From Arcuatula senhousia (taxonomy: Eukaryota; Mollusca; Bivalvia; Mytilida; Mytilidae): a DNA stretch of 64,000 bases. The stretch's first letter is position 1. Each line of letters begins with the position of its first letter. The stretch is from contig OZ020309.1 of NCBI GenBank assembly GCA_963971305.1, positions 2,349,001 through 2,413,000 of the forward strand. The letters are read 5' to 3'. Under the pieces are notes generated by a model. It worked only from the letters and a program-made list of their open reading frames with translations, made no database searches and had not been told where the DNA came from. The translations under genes and the position numbers were made by a program. This document shows, piece by piece, positions 54,783-64,000 of this stretch.

Positions 54783-55206
54783 AAGAAGCAGAGGTACCAA
54801 TGGGGTATCCAAATATCAAAAGTCCGAAAGGGCAGAGACAAAACCAGCAAACACCAACAAGAACGGGACAAAAACAGACAACATGTAAAACATGGAAACA
54901 CAAAACTGAATATCAATCAACAACGCGAACTCTAGTCGAAACCAGAGTGAACTCAGGTGCTCCGGAAGAGTAAGCAGTTCCTGCTTGCTATAGCACACCC
55001 GTCGCGTTGCCAATAGTCCATTCAGCGTGTCAAATCCGGTAAAGGAAGACAAAACAACACCCTATGACAAACCAACATCTGCACTCATCTGAGAGATCGG
55101 AATCCCATTGTCTATAAGTGCATGATGTCTTCCGTAAAATTTCTTGAGTGAAGACAGCAACCGAGGAGCAACATAACCCTGTGTGAGCAATTTTTGCGTC
55201 AGACGT
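54783..55206 (-). pseudogene. 5'-truncated Penelope-like RT end inserted in the satellite
   Basis: Tail from gaagcagaggtaccaatggg (54785) and RT C-terminal codons up to the ACGTCTGACGCAAAAATTG region (55206). It splits a satellite unit: aaaactgtttaaa on the left and agactgaaatgcc on the right are contiguous in intact units. Close to the 6609-8215 copy in sequence, so a young insertion. Confidence 0.7.
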
Positions 55207-58200
55207 AAAAATAAAAAGACTGAAATGCCGATTTTCTGTGAAGATAAGTCATTTAGGATGTTTTATAGACGAAATAAGTTTGATTGAAAAAGTTTATTAC
55301 CATAACGGTTGTTGTTACAATAAGGATTTCGATCGTCAACCGTTATTGTGATAAAAACTTCAAAGACATATTTTGTTTCGAAGTGATTCAAAATGACTTG
55401 AATATGAATCAATTAGTATATTCAAGTACTAGTAGATCATCTATATCCATTTCAGACAATATATTCATATTTTCAGAATATATGGGACACTTAGCCAAAA
55501 TTGTGAGAAAAAATCTTAATTTCTGAAATAAGTTCGAAAATATCAAAAAATAACTGTTTAAAATGACTGAAATACAAATTTTCCGCGACTAATAGTCATT
55601 TAGGATGTTTTAAAGACGAAATAAGATTGACTGAAAAAGTTTATTACCATAACGGTTGTTGTTATAATAAGGATTTAGGTCATCAACCGTTATTGTAATA
55701 AAAACATCAAAGATGGATTGCGTTTAGAAGTGACTCAAAATGACTTAAATATGAATCAATTAGTATATTCAAGTACTAGTAGATCATCTATATCCATTAT
55801 AGACAATATATTCATATTTTCAGAATATATGGGACACTTAGCCAAAATTATAAGAAAATCTTAATTTCTCAAATTAGTTCGAAAATAAAGAAAACAAACT
55901 GTTTAAAATGACTGAAATACAAATTTTCCGCGACTATTAGTCATTTTTTGATGTTTTAAAGCCTAAATAAGATTGATTGAAAAAGTTTATTACCATAACG
56001 GTTGTTGTTACAATAAGGATTTTGGTCGTCAACCGTTATTGTAATAAAAACTTCAAAGACATATTTTGTTCAGAAGTGACTCAAAATGACTTGAATTTGA
56101 ATCAATTAGTATATTGAAGTACTAGTAGATCATTTATATCCATTTCAGACAATATATTCATATTTTCAGAATATATGGGACACTTAACCAAAATTGTAAG
56201 AAAATAATAATTTCTAAAATTAGCTGACAATATAGAAAATACAGATGGGTCCAAACCTAACCTGTACAAAAGTGAACCGGGAGCAAACATCTATACGTTA
56301 TAGAGATGTGGAATAAGTGTACGCGACACAACAAACATAAACAAACAGCAATTCAAAAAATCACAACGAAAAACAGCAAGCAGTCTTCAACATGACCATA
56401 GGTCACTGCTTACCGTCTTGCATTGGCCCAAGACTTATAATACAATACAAAAGTATCAAAACCAATCCCTAAATCATCAACGAAAGACTCAATTCTTGAC
56501 ATAAACCAGTTAACATAGAATGACAAGGACAAACAAAGGCTTTGGCAAAGTTTCCTGGCTTAGGACAGGCACATATAAAATGTGGCGGGGTTTAACTAGT
56601 TTTTTGGATCCAACCTTCCCCCTATTGATAAGCTTGCACAAAGCTACATATAAAACACACTGTAAAACTCAATCGACAAAAGTTCAATTCAACAAGAGAG
56701 AACCTATGACAAAATACTGTACGAAAACAACAAGACTAGGAGGAACTCTCTTGAGAACACTCGAAGTTACTGACAACTAGCTAAGAAACATTTATCGATT
56801 GATGTAAAAGAATCAAATACATCAGTTCTAAATCCGACACCCCACGTCAAAACAATGAATGATTAAGAGTTGTATCACCATACAGAACCGACATACTTGA
56901 TCGCTGTGGTGCTTATAAATAATACAGTGGATACAAAGTGAAAATTTAAGGTTTTAAAGTTACTATCAAGCTATCAATATTTCTGCCAAAACATACCAAA
57001 TACAAAGATTTTACTAAAACATTGAATTCGTATCCTTTTTTCCCTAGTTTACTTTTCTGGTTTGGTTTAGTTTGCTTGACCAAACAAAATAGCAAACCAC
57101 AGTTTACTCAAAACCAATCGTGGTTTGCTTTTTCTAGTTTGGTTTGGTTTGAAAAGCAAACCAAACCAAACTAGGCGGCTGGTTTAGTGTGCTCTGACCA
57201 AACCAAACTTTGACGCTGGTTTGGTTTGCTCTGACCAAACCAAACTAGGTTGCTGGTTTGGTTTGCTTTGACCAAACCAAACTAGGGCGCTGGTTTGGTT
57301 TACTCTTACCAAACCAATCTAAAATGATGGTTAATATCTAAATCATAATAAATTCTTTAGGTAAAACATATTTGTTTTACGAGAACATATATAATAAATG
57401 ATGTCGGGCGTCGTATTAATTCGATTCTTTGAATCATCTGCGCATGCTCATGGTTTACTCTTAGCAAACCAAACCAAACCAGGCCGCTGGTTTGGTTGCT
57501 CTAAAAATAGAAAACTTTGGTGCTGGTTTGGTTTACTCATAAAATACCAATCTAATATGATGTTAAATGTTTAAATCAGAATTTGTAATTCGATTGAGAC
57601 ATTTAGTGAATAATATTTTTTCATGAAATGTAATAATCGTGAAATAGTTCGGACATTCTTTCACATCGAATACATGTATATGAATCATCTGCGCATGCTC
57701 CCGGTTTGCTCAGAGCAAACCAAACCAAACTAAGGCGCTGGTTTGTTTTGCTTTTAAAAGTTTGGTTCGCTCTGACCAAACCAAACTAAACCAAACCAAA
57801 CCTGCCGTCTGGTTTACTTTTCGAGTAAACATTAAAGTAAACTTTGGTTTGCTTAAAGTAAACCAAACAAAGTGAAAAGTGAACTTAGACCAAACTTCTG
57901 GTTTGCCTTTTTAGTTTGGTTTGCATACAGGTTAGGTTTGGACCCATCTGTAACCGTTTAAATGATTAAAATACCAATTTTCCGCGACTATTAGTCATTT
58001 AGGATGTTATAAAGACGAAATAAGAATGATTGAAAAAGTTTATTACCATTACGGTTGTTGTTACAATAAGGATTTCGGTCGTCAACCGTTATTGTAATAA
58101 AAACTACAAAGACATATTTTATTTAGAAGTGACTCTAAATGACTTGAATTTGAATCAATTAGTATATTCAAGTACTAGTAGATCAACTATATCCATTTCA

Positions 58201-59485
58201 GACAATATATTCATATTTTCAGAATATATTGGACACTGAGCCAAAATTGTAAGAAATATCTTAATTTCTGAAATTAGTTCGAAAATAAAGAAAAAAAACT
58301 GTTTAAAATGACTGAAATACAAATTTTCTGCGACTATTAGTCATTTAGGATGTTGTAAAGACGAAATAAGATTGACAGAAAAAGTTTATTACCATGACGG
58401 TTGTTGTAACAATAAGGATTTCGGTCGTCAACCGTTATTGTAATAAAAACTTCAAAGATGAATTTTGTTTAGAATGTCTCAAAATGACTTAAATATGAAT
58501 CAATTAGTATATTCAAGTACTAGTAGATCATCTATATCCATTATGGACAATATATTCATATTTTCAGAATATATAGGACACTTAGCCAAAATTGTAAGAA
58601 AATCTTAATTTCTGAAATTAGTACGAAAATAAAGAAAGAAAACTGTTAAAAATGACTGAAATACAAATTTTCCGCGACTATTAGTCATTTTTTGATGTTT
58701 TAAAGCCGAAATAAGATTGATTGAAAAAGTTTATTACCATAACGGTTGTTGTTACAATAAGGATTTTGGTCGTCAACCGTTATTGTTATAAAACTTCAAA
58801 GACATATTATGTTCAAAAGTGACTCAAAACGACTTGAATTTGAATCAATTAGTACATGTATATTCAAGTACTAGTAGATCATTTATATCTATTTCAGACA
58901 ATATATTCATATTTTCAGAATATATGGGACACTCAACCAAAATTGTAAGAAAATGTTAATTTCTGAAATTAGCTGAAAATATAGAAAATAACCGTTTAAA
59001 ATGACTGAAATACCAATTTTCCGCGACTATTAGTAATTTAGTATGTTATAAAGACGAAAAAAGATTGATTGAAAAAGTTTATTACCATTACGGTTGTTGT
59101 TACAATAAGGATTTCGGTCGTCAACCGTTATTGTAATAAAAATTTCAAAGACATATTTTATTTAGAATTGACTCAAAATGACTTGAATTTGAATCAATAA
59201 GTATATTCAAGTACTTGTAGATCATCTATATCCATTTCAGATAATATATTCATATTTTCAGAATATATTGGACACTGAGCCAAAATTGTAAGAAATATCT
59301 TAATTTCTGAAATTAGTTCGAAAATAAAGAAAAAAAACTGTTTAAAATGACTGAAATACAAATTTTCCGCGACTATTAGTCATTTAGGATGTTATAAAGA
59401 CGAAAAAAGATTGACAGAAAAAGTTTATCACCATAACGGTTGTTGTAACAATAAGGATTTCGGTCGTCAACCGTTATTTTGATAA
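55207..59485 (-). repeat. Right satellite array, eight 347-bp units in reverse orientation
   Basis: Marker gtttattaccataacggttg (or attacc) near 55286, 55634, 55986, 58038, 58385, 58732, 59078 and 59423; spacing is 345-348 bp once the 1711 bp of the inserted element and its TA are removed. Units fall into three types that recur in the order A-B-C, A-B-C, A-B. Type A has attaccattacgg and agaaatatctt in its later copies, type B cattatNgacaat, type C tttttgatgttttaaagcc and aaattagctgaNaata. Confidence 0.8.
56242..57950. mobile_element. 1709-bp TA-type MITE with GGTTTGGTTTGC array
   Basis: Perfect 25-bp TIRs starting cagatgggtccaaacctaac, flanked by TA at 56240-56241 and 57951-57952. The empty site is present in the sister satellite unit at about 58982-58990 (gaaaataaccgttt). 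The left part (about 56300-56775) holds a dispersed repeat with ggaataagtgtacgcgacac and cctggcttaggacaggcaca, also found at 62838-63250. The right part (about 57050-57930) is an array of ctggtttggtttgctctgac / ccaaaccaaact palindromes that echo the TIR word. No transposase; the 86-aa frame at 56520 is unsupported. Confidence 0.85.
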
Positions 59486-59848
59486 AAAATCATAGTCATT
59501 CCTTTGGTTATAATACTGATATCGGTATTAAGCAATCATGAAATATATTTTGACTTCAACTAAGAGGTAAAATTTATTCAAAAATTAAATTTTTACGATT
59601 AAAAAAAAGTTTATTACAATAACGGTTGAGCATGCCAACCGTTATTGTGATAACAACCTTTTTTGTAATAAACTGTTTTTAAATGTTAATTTTTTTCATA
59701 ATTAGTTAAAATATTCAATTATTTTTGGTGATAATATCTTAGTTACAATTAATTCTTTCAGGTAAAATAAAAAAAATCACTTTTAATTCATATAACAAAA
59801 TTTATTACAATAACGGTTGTAATTACAATGACGGTTGTTACAATGCCG

Positions 59849-60430
59849 AAAGATAACGCGATTATGTCATCACTATTAGTAAAAAAGACCAATAAGTCTC
59901 AGGTCAGATTTTAACACCTTTAGGTATGAAGGTTCTTAAAAATTTTCATTTTAATTCTTACAAAGAAAATGCCTTAGTTATACTTCGGTCAAAAACTAAA
60001 TATTTGATGTTAGGGATTTAAAGGTTTAAAAAAAAAACAAATTGAAATTGGATGTATATTCTTTTTTTTTTCACTACATGTATGTAAATTTTCAAGCTTA
60101 ACCATTCAAACACTCCCTGAATGGATTGAGCACTATTTGCCTAAGATTGGAAATAGTAACTCATTTATTTGGATAATTTTTAAATCAGTGGCTTTAAAAC
60201 ACTAATTAGTCAAACTTGAATCTAAGTGTCCAAAGTTAATTTGTCAAAATATCAAACGGAAAAAAAAGTCTTAAAAATAGAGACGAGCTAATATTTCCGT
60301 TTCCAAGTGTGTACATTTCAAGAAAACGTAGATGCTGACAATGTCTTTTCTTTATTTTGAAATAAGGCCAAAAGTTATATTGCTATGTTCGATAGAACTT
60401 TTAAGTCGTGTATTGCTGCTTGTGTGACAG
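59849..60430 (-). repeat. R-module copy 5, right half
   Basis: Continues R-module sequence after the 9.4-kb element's TSD: aaagataacgcgattatgtc, gattggaaatag near 60140, and the second core near 60250-60335 (ttccaagtgtgtacattt). It ends tgtattgctgcttgtgtgac near 60405, a counterpart of the target of the 2.76-kb element. Confidence 0.6.
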
Positions 60431-61010
60431 AGGTTTGGGCCGACCGTGAGAACCTATGTATTGTCAATTATTACTATTGCAACTTTCGTTGAATAAAACA
60501 CTGCTGAATTTCAACTTGTATTATGGCAAAGTTCCAAATATAACAACAGTATAACAAAATGTACAAATATCACAATTACAGGACGATTATGGAAAACGTC
60601 AATATGTTTGACTCCAATTTTTAGCTTTGGTCACTTCAGTCCGAATACTGAATCCAAAAACTTACTGTCCACCTAATTTTCTGTCTTACATTTTATACCT
60701 TCTTAATTTAATCTTATGTAATCAAAACCCTATATGAGTACTTGTATAATTAAGAGTTATGGATCAATCAAATCAGCTCAAAAATATGAATGAATAGCAA
60801 ATTAGCTAAATGTCACTTTGATTTGTTGACGGGTAAAAGATTAAAATGAACAATACAGAATCAGCATGAAAAGGATTAAAAACAAGTCTAGAATAGAATT
60901 AAAATAAACAATCCAACAATATGAAATTTCAATTAAGTTCATTTCAAACAGAGAAATGTCCAAGAGATAAAAATATGAATTTTAGCACTGTTACACTTGT
61001 TTCATCTCAT
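60431..61010. other. Intergenic, no gene seen
   Basis: AT-rich; no supported feature. The 80-aa frame at 60921-61163 enters an RT tail relic. Confidence 0.4.
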
Positions 61011-61019
61011 CTTAAACAA

Positions 61020-61200
61020 ACAGGGACCAATTGGACATTCGAATGTCGAATGACCGAACGGGCAGAAACAAAATCAGCTATAAACTCGAATGAGAACAGT
61101 ATGAAAAACAAACAACACAGAAACAACCAAATAGTAACCAACAACAATGATCTCAAATCGTAACCAGAGTGAAATCAGGTGTTCCGGGTGGTTAAGGGAA
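61020..61200 (-). repeat. Diverged RT tail
   Basis: gaatgtcgaatgaccgaacg and aggtgttccggg match the tail subfamily seen at 47990-48150. Confidence 0.5.
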
Positions 61201-61549
61201 TACGAGCCTAAGATTTTTTGTAATTAAAAGTTATTTTGAATAAAAAATGTCGAATTAAAGTTTGGAATGGCTAGACTTTATCAAAAATTTAAAAAAAAAA
61301 CATGGATCTGTTTTTAAGATATAAGCACCGAAAAATATGGCAGGAAAAATCTTCTCTGGATTTTTCATAGAAAATACATATATAACTCTTCTTCTGTTTT
61401 AGCACAGAAATTATAATTTTTGGGACCTTCTCTAATTAGTTCTGAAAAAATATTAGGAAAACATGTTGGAAAATTTCTAGTGCATTCGAATGGATTAATG
61501 CCGAGAATCCTGAAAATCTTCAATATCTGAGCCTCGTACTCCCTTTAGA

Positions 61550-61745
61550 AAGCAGAAACCGCTTATCCGCCCGGAGCACCTGAGTTCACCATGGTTCCGA
61601 TTTAGGATCGTTGTTGCTGGTAAATATTTGGCTTTTTCCGTGTTGTTTGTGTTTTTATACTGTTTTCATGCGTTTATTACTGATTTTGTTTCTGCCCTTT
61701 CAGACATTTGACGTCCGAATACCCAATTGCTACCTCTTTGTTTCT
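61550..61745 (+). repeat. Diverged RT tail, plus strand
   Basis: cccggagcacctgagttcac to tacccaattgctacctcttt. It runs directly into reverse-oriented R-module sequence, showing that the tail and the R-module are neighbours in the ancestral unit. Confidence 0.55.
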
Positions 61746-62490
61746 CTCTACTTTCACACAGATGAGACAAAATAAGCAGCAATACAAGACTTTAAAAAAC
61801 ATTACAATACAAATTTTGACCTTAATCTAGTATGAAAAAAAGACATTGTCATCATCTACGTTATCTTGCGATGTACACACTTGTAAACGGATATGTTAGC
61901 TTAAACTGTTATCAAGACTTGCTTTCCGTTTGATGTTTGACACAGCGACAATTTCAAATTAGCTTCGTTAACCTTCAGTTGGGCACTAAGATTCATTATG
62001 GGAGACATAGGTTTACAATATAATTGTTTTAAAGTCACTGAATTAAAAATCATCCAAAAATGTCTTACAATTTCTTTACTTAGTTCTCGATGGACTGACT
62101 AAATAACCTTGTACACCTTGTTAGCGGATATGTTAGCTTGCACTGTTATCAAGATTAGTTTTCCGTTTGATGTTTAACATATTACTGTTTGAAGCCACTG
62201 AAATAAAAATCATCCAAATTAATGAGTTTCCAATCTCAGGCAAATACTGCTGTGATCCATTCAAATAGTGTTTGAACGTTTGAGCTTGAAAATTTGCATA
62301 GTGAAAAAAAAAAAACATAATATATATCCGATTTCAAAATGATTTTTTTTATTGAAAAACCTTTCAATCTTAAACATCAAATTTTATTTTTTTGACCCAA
62401 GGATACATTTTGTACCAAAGGCATTTTCTAAGTAAGAACCTTCATATCTAAAGGTGTTAAAATTTGATTAGTGAAATATAATGAAATTAG
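61746..62490 (+). repeat. R-module copy 6, opposite orientation
   Basis: cattgtcatcatctacgtta, cgatgtacacacttgtaaac and ggatatgttagctt near 61850-61910, a second core near 62125-62185, and the complement of the gattggaaa block near 62230. Uninterrupted target of the 2.76-kb element near 61770-61795. The 61-aa frame at 62133-62318 is not a gene. Confidence 0.6.
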
Positions 62491-62835
62491 GGACGGACCA
62501 TTTAACTTGAAGGGGGGCTGGTTTTATGTTTTGGTCAGAAAAAAAAAATTATTTTCAAAGGCATCGCGACAGAATATGTTTTTTTCATTATTAGCATTAT
62601 TTTATATGGCATTCCATCTTTCTTCAGAATATTTCTTACACTGAGCTGCCATAATATTTTTTTCATAAATTATTTTCAGAATATCTATTTAGGAAAAAAA
62701 TTAAGCCCCCCTTTTAAGTTAAATGGTCGTTCCCTTATTAGTTTTCAATTCCCTCCCTCTCATTTTTAATCAACGGGATGCATGGGATATCCAAACAAGC
62801 TAACAAAAAACAATAACATTTTAAGTATAGAAGAA
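62491..62835. repeat. Small inverted-repeat segment
   Basis: accatttaacttgaaggggg near 62508 and cccccttttaagttaaatgg near 62705 are inverted, flanking an AT-rich centre; probably a roughly 200-bp MITE at about 62490-62740. The TSD is unclear. Confidence 0.5.
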
Positions 62836-62837
62836 AA

Positions 62838-63260
62838 TGAGATGCGGAATAAGTGTACGCGACACAACCTACATTATAAATGTAAATTTAAAATATCCAC
62901 AATAGAAAACAGCCAGCAGCCTTCAATGTGACCAGCGGTCGCTGCTCGCTGTTTTTCAATTGGCCCCTGGATGGAAAATAAAATACATATGATTCAAGCC
63001 CAATCCTAAAGTGCAATGAAAAGACCCTCTTCTTGACAAAAAAAAACAATTAACATAAATTCGACTTAATACAAACATAAGTTTTGATAAAGATTCCTGG
63101 CTTAGGACAGGCACATTAAAATGTTGCGGGGTTAAACTAGTTTTTTGGCGCCAACCTTCCCCCTATTGAAAATCAATAACAAAGCACAAACTAACACACA
63201 GTAAAAATCAAATCGATAGAAGTTTAATTCAACAAGTGAGTATCTAAGACAAAGGACAAC
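62838..63260 (+). repeat. Dispersed repeat with ggaataagtgtacgcgacac
   Basis: Second copy of the repeat inside the TA-type MITE (56300-56775): cctggcttaggacaggcaca, ggggttaaactagttttttgg and aaccttccccctattg in the same order. Its first 90 bases also resemble the LINE relic at about 10945-11035 (reverse strand). Confidence 0.65.
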
Positions 63261-63279
63261 AAGTAATTAACGAGACGTA

Positions 63280-63660
63280 CAGATTTTTATCACGACTTTC
63301 TAAACATTGAAATACATTTTTTTTACATGCTGCTTAGCTAAGTTTTTCTACTCATTTTTCAGTGGACATTTCAAAATACCATGTAAATGTTGAACTTCAT
63401 ATCTTTTAGTAAATCTTAAAGAATCTTCATACTTAAAGATTTTAAACTTTGACACCTGATTTATTGGTCTATTTTTAATTCTAGTGATGACATAATCGCG
63501 TTATCTTTCAGCGTACAAACTTGTAAACGGATATTATGATTACCACAATTTAATCACGACTTTCTAAACATCAAAATACAGTTTTTCTTACATGCTGCTT
63601 AGTTAAGACTTTTTACTCATTTTTCAGTGCACATTTCAAAATACCATGTAAATGATGAAC
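63280..63660 (+). repeat. R-module fragments, partly duplicated
   Basis: tcacgactttctaaacat occurs near 63291 and 63554, each followed by tacatgctgcttag and ctcatttttcagtg; between them the reversed core cgcgttatctttcagcgtac appears. A duplication of about 260 bp. Confidence 0.55.
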
Positions 63661-63704
63661 TAATAGCTAAAAAGATTAATTAATAGTGTTTGTATCACTA
63701 AAAA

Positions 63705-63805
63705 CTATAGGACTCTTGAATCTTGAGAATGAGTTTATTGCTAATTTGTGGTGAAAAATAAACCAGTGATAAACTCGATCTCAAGATTTGAAAAGTCCTC
63801 TATCG
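63705..63805. repeat. About 100-bp imperfect palindrome
   Basis: aggactcttgaatcttgaga at 63709 pairs imperfectly with tctcaagatttgaaaagtcc at 63781, and gagtttattgctaattt with ccagtgataaactc. A small MITE or stem-loop; no clear TSD. The rest to 64000 shows no gene. Confidence 0.55.
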
Positions 63806-64000
63806 GTAATCCCCGGGCAACATAATGTGACTTTTTCTTTTTGAAGCGTTCATTTTTCATGTTTTTGTTATGACTATTTCTGTGCGGACTGATTATTTAA
63901 GTGCTACGTCACCGTAGTGAACCTATAAATTGGTGGTACGCAGCAGTACATGATACAAGGTTTCATAGCGGTATACATGTAATGTTAACCTATAAAAACC

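Larger units (their letters stand above)
50452..59842. mobile_element. 9.4-kb foldback element containing inverted satellite arrays
   Basis: Flanked by atgccg at 50446-50451 and 59843-59848. Tips are tgtgacaaccgttattg and (complement) tgtaacaaccgtcattg. About 400 bp of unique subterminal sequence is mirrored at the two ends (ctaagacatcatcaccaaaa / ttttggtgataatatcttag; gcatgctcaaccgttattg / caataacggttgagcatgc). Inside these, a 347-bp unit is repeated: five units direct on the left and eight reversed on the right, around a 2-kb spacer full of other repeats. R-module copies at 39795 and 48755 show the target without it. No transposase is visible. Confidence 0.75.

Noticed and set aside
50452..59842. 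LTR retrotransposon (TGT..ACA ends)
   Set aside because: The ends are inverted, not direct, repeats; no gag, pol, primer-binding site or polypurine tract was seen.

Overview
The window is animal genomic DNA, AT-rich, intron-bearing and dominated by repeats. It most resembles a bivalve mollusc, probably a mussel such as Mytilus. The support is two secreted C1q-domain genes of the kind expanded in bivalves, a V-SINE/RUDI-like tRNA-derived SINE, many Penelope-like reverse transcriptase relics, and tandem families typical of mussel DNA. There are no bacterial operons, ribosome binding sites or CRISPR. The species call is inference.

Host genes. The only convincing host genes are two small C1q-domain genes on the minus strand, 3324-4822 and 28051-29793. 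Each has a signal-peptide/coiled-coil exon and a globular-head exon joined at a phase-1 intron, giving predicted proteins of about 180 and 186 aa. Their 3' flanks are also related, so they look like a segmental duplication. Each intron has gained its own repeat: a 410-bp foldback element in the first, a tandem duplication in the second.

Layout. 0-3 kb: a 515-bp SINE-like insertion with target duplications and a 27-bp minisatellite. 3-5 kb: C1q gene A. 6-8 kb: the best preserved Penelope-like RT copy. 9-11.5 kb: a decayed APE-type non-LTR retrotransposon split by a TIR element. 12-16 kb: RT tail, SINE, 39-bp minisatellite and a MITE. 17-19.6 kb: a palindrome-rich MITE pair, one member holding a second type of Penelope-like RT. 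20-21 kb: a 355-bp tandem array. 23-25 kb: two TIR MITEs and an RT fragment. 28-30 kb: C1q gene B. 30-35 kb: a head-to-tail chain of plus-strand RT relics. 37-61 kb: a decayed minus-strand series in which RT relics alternate with a non-coding module ('R-module'), broken by three large nested TIR elements: a pogo/Tigger-like transposon (42443-44309), a 2.76-kb element with about 450-bp TIRs (45175-47934), and a 9.4-kb foldback element holding 347-bp tandem repeats in opposite orientations (50452-59842). 61-64 kb: further RT tail and R-module relics in the opposite orientation.

The most unusual signal is structural. At least five different TIR elements here have interiors made of short words iterated in both orientations, the words resembling the element's own ends in some of them. 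Several can be delimited to the base, because uninterrupted related copies of the target lie elsewhere in the window. All alignments were done by eye; coordinates of decayed repeats are approximate.
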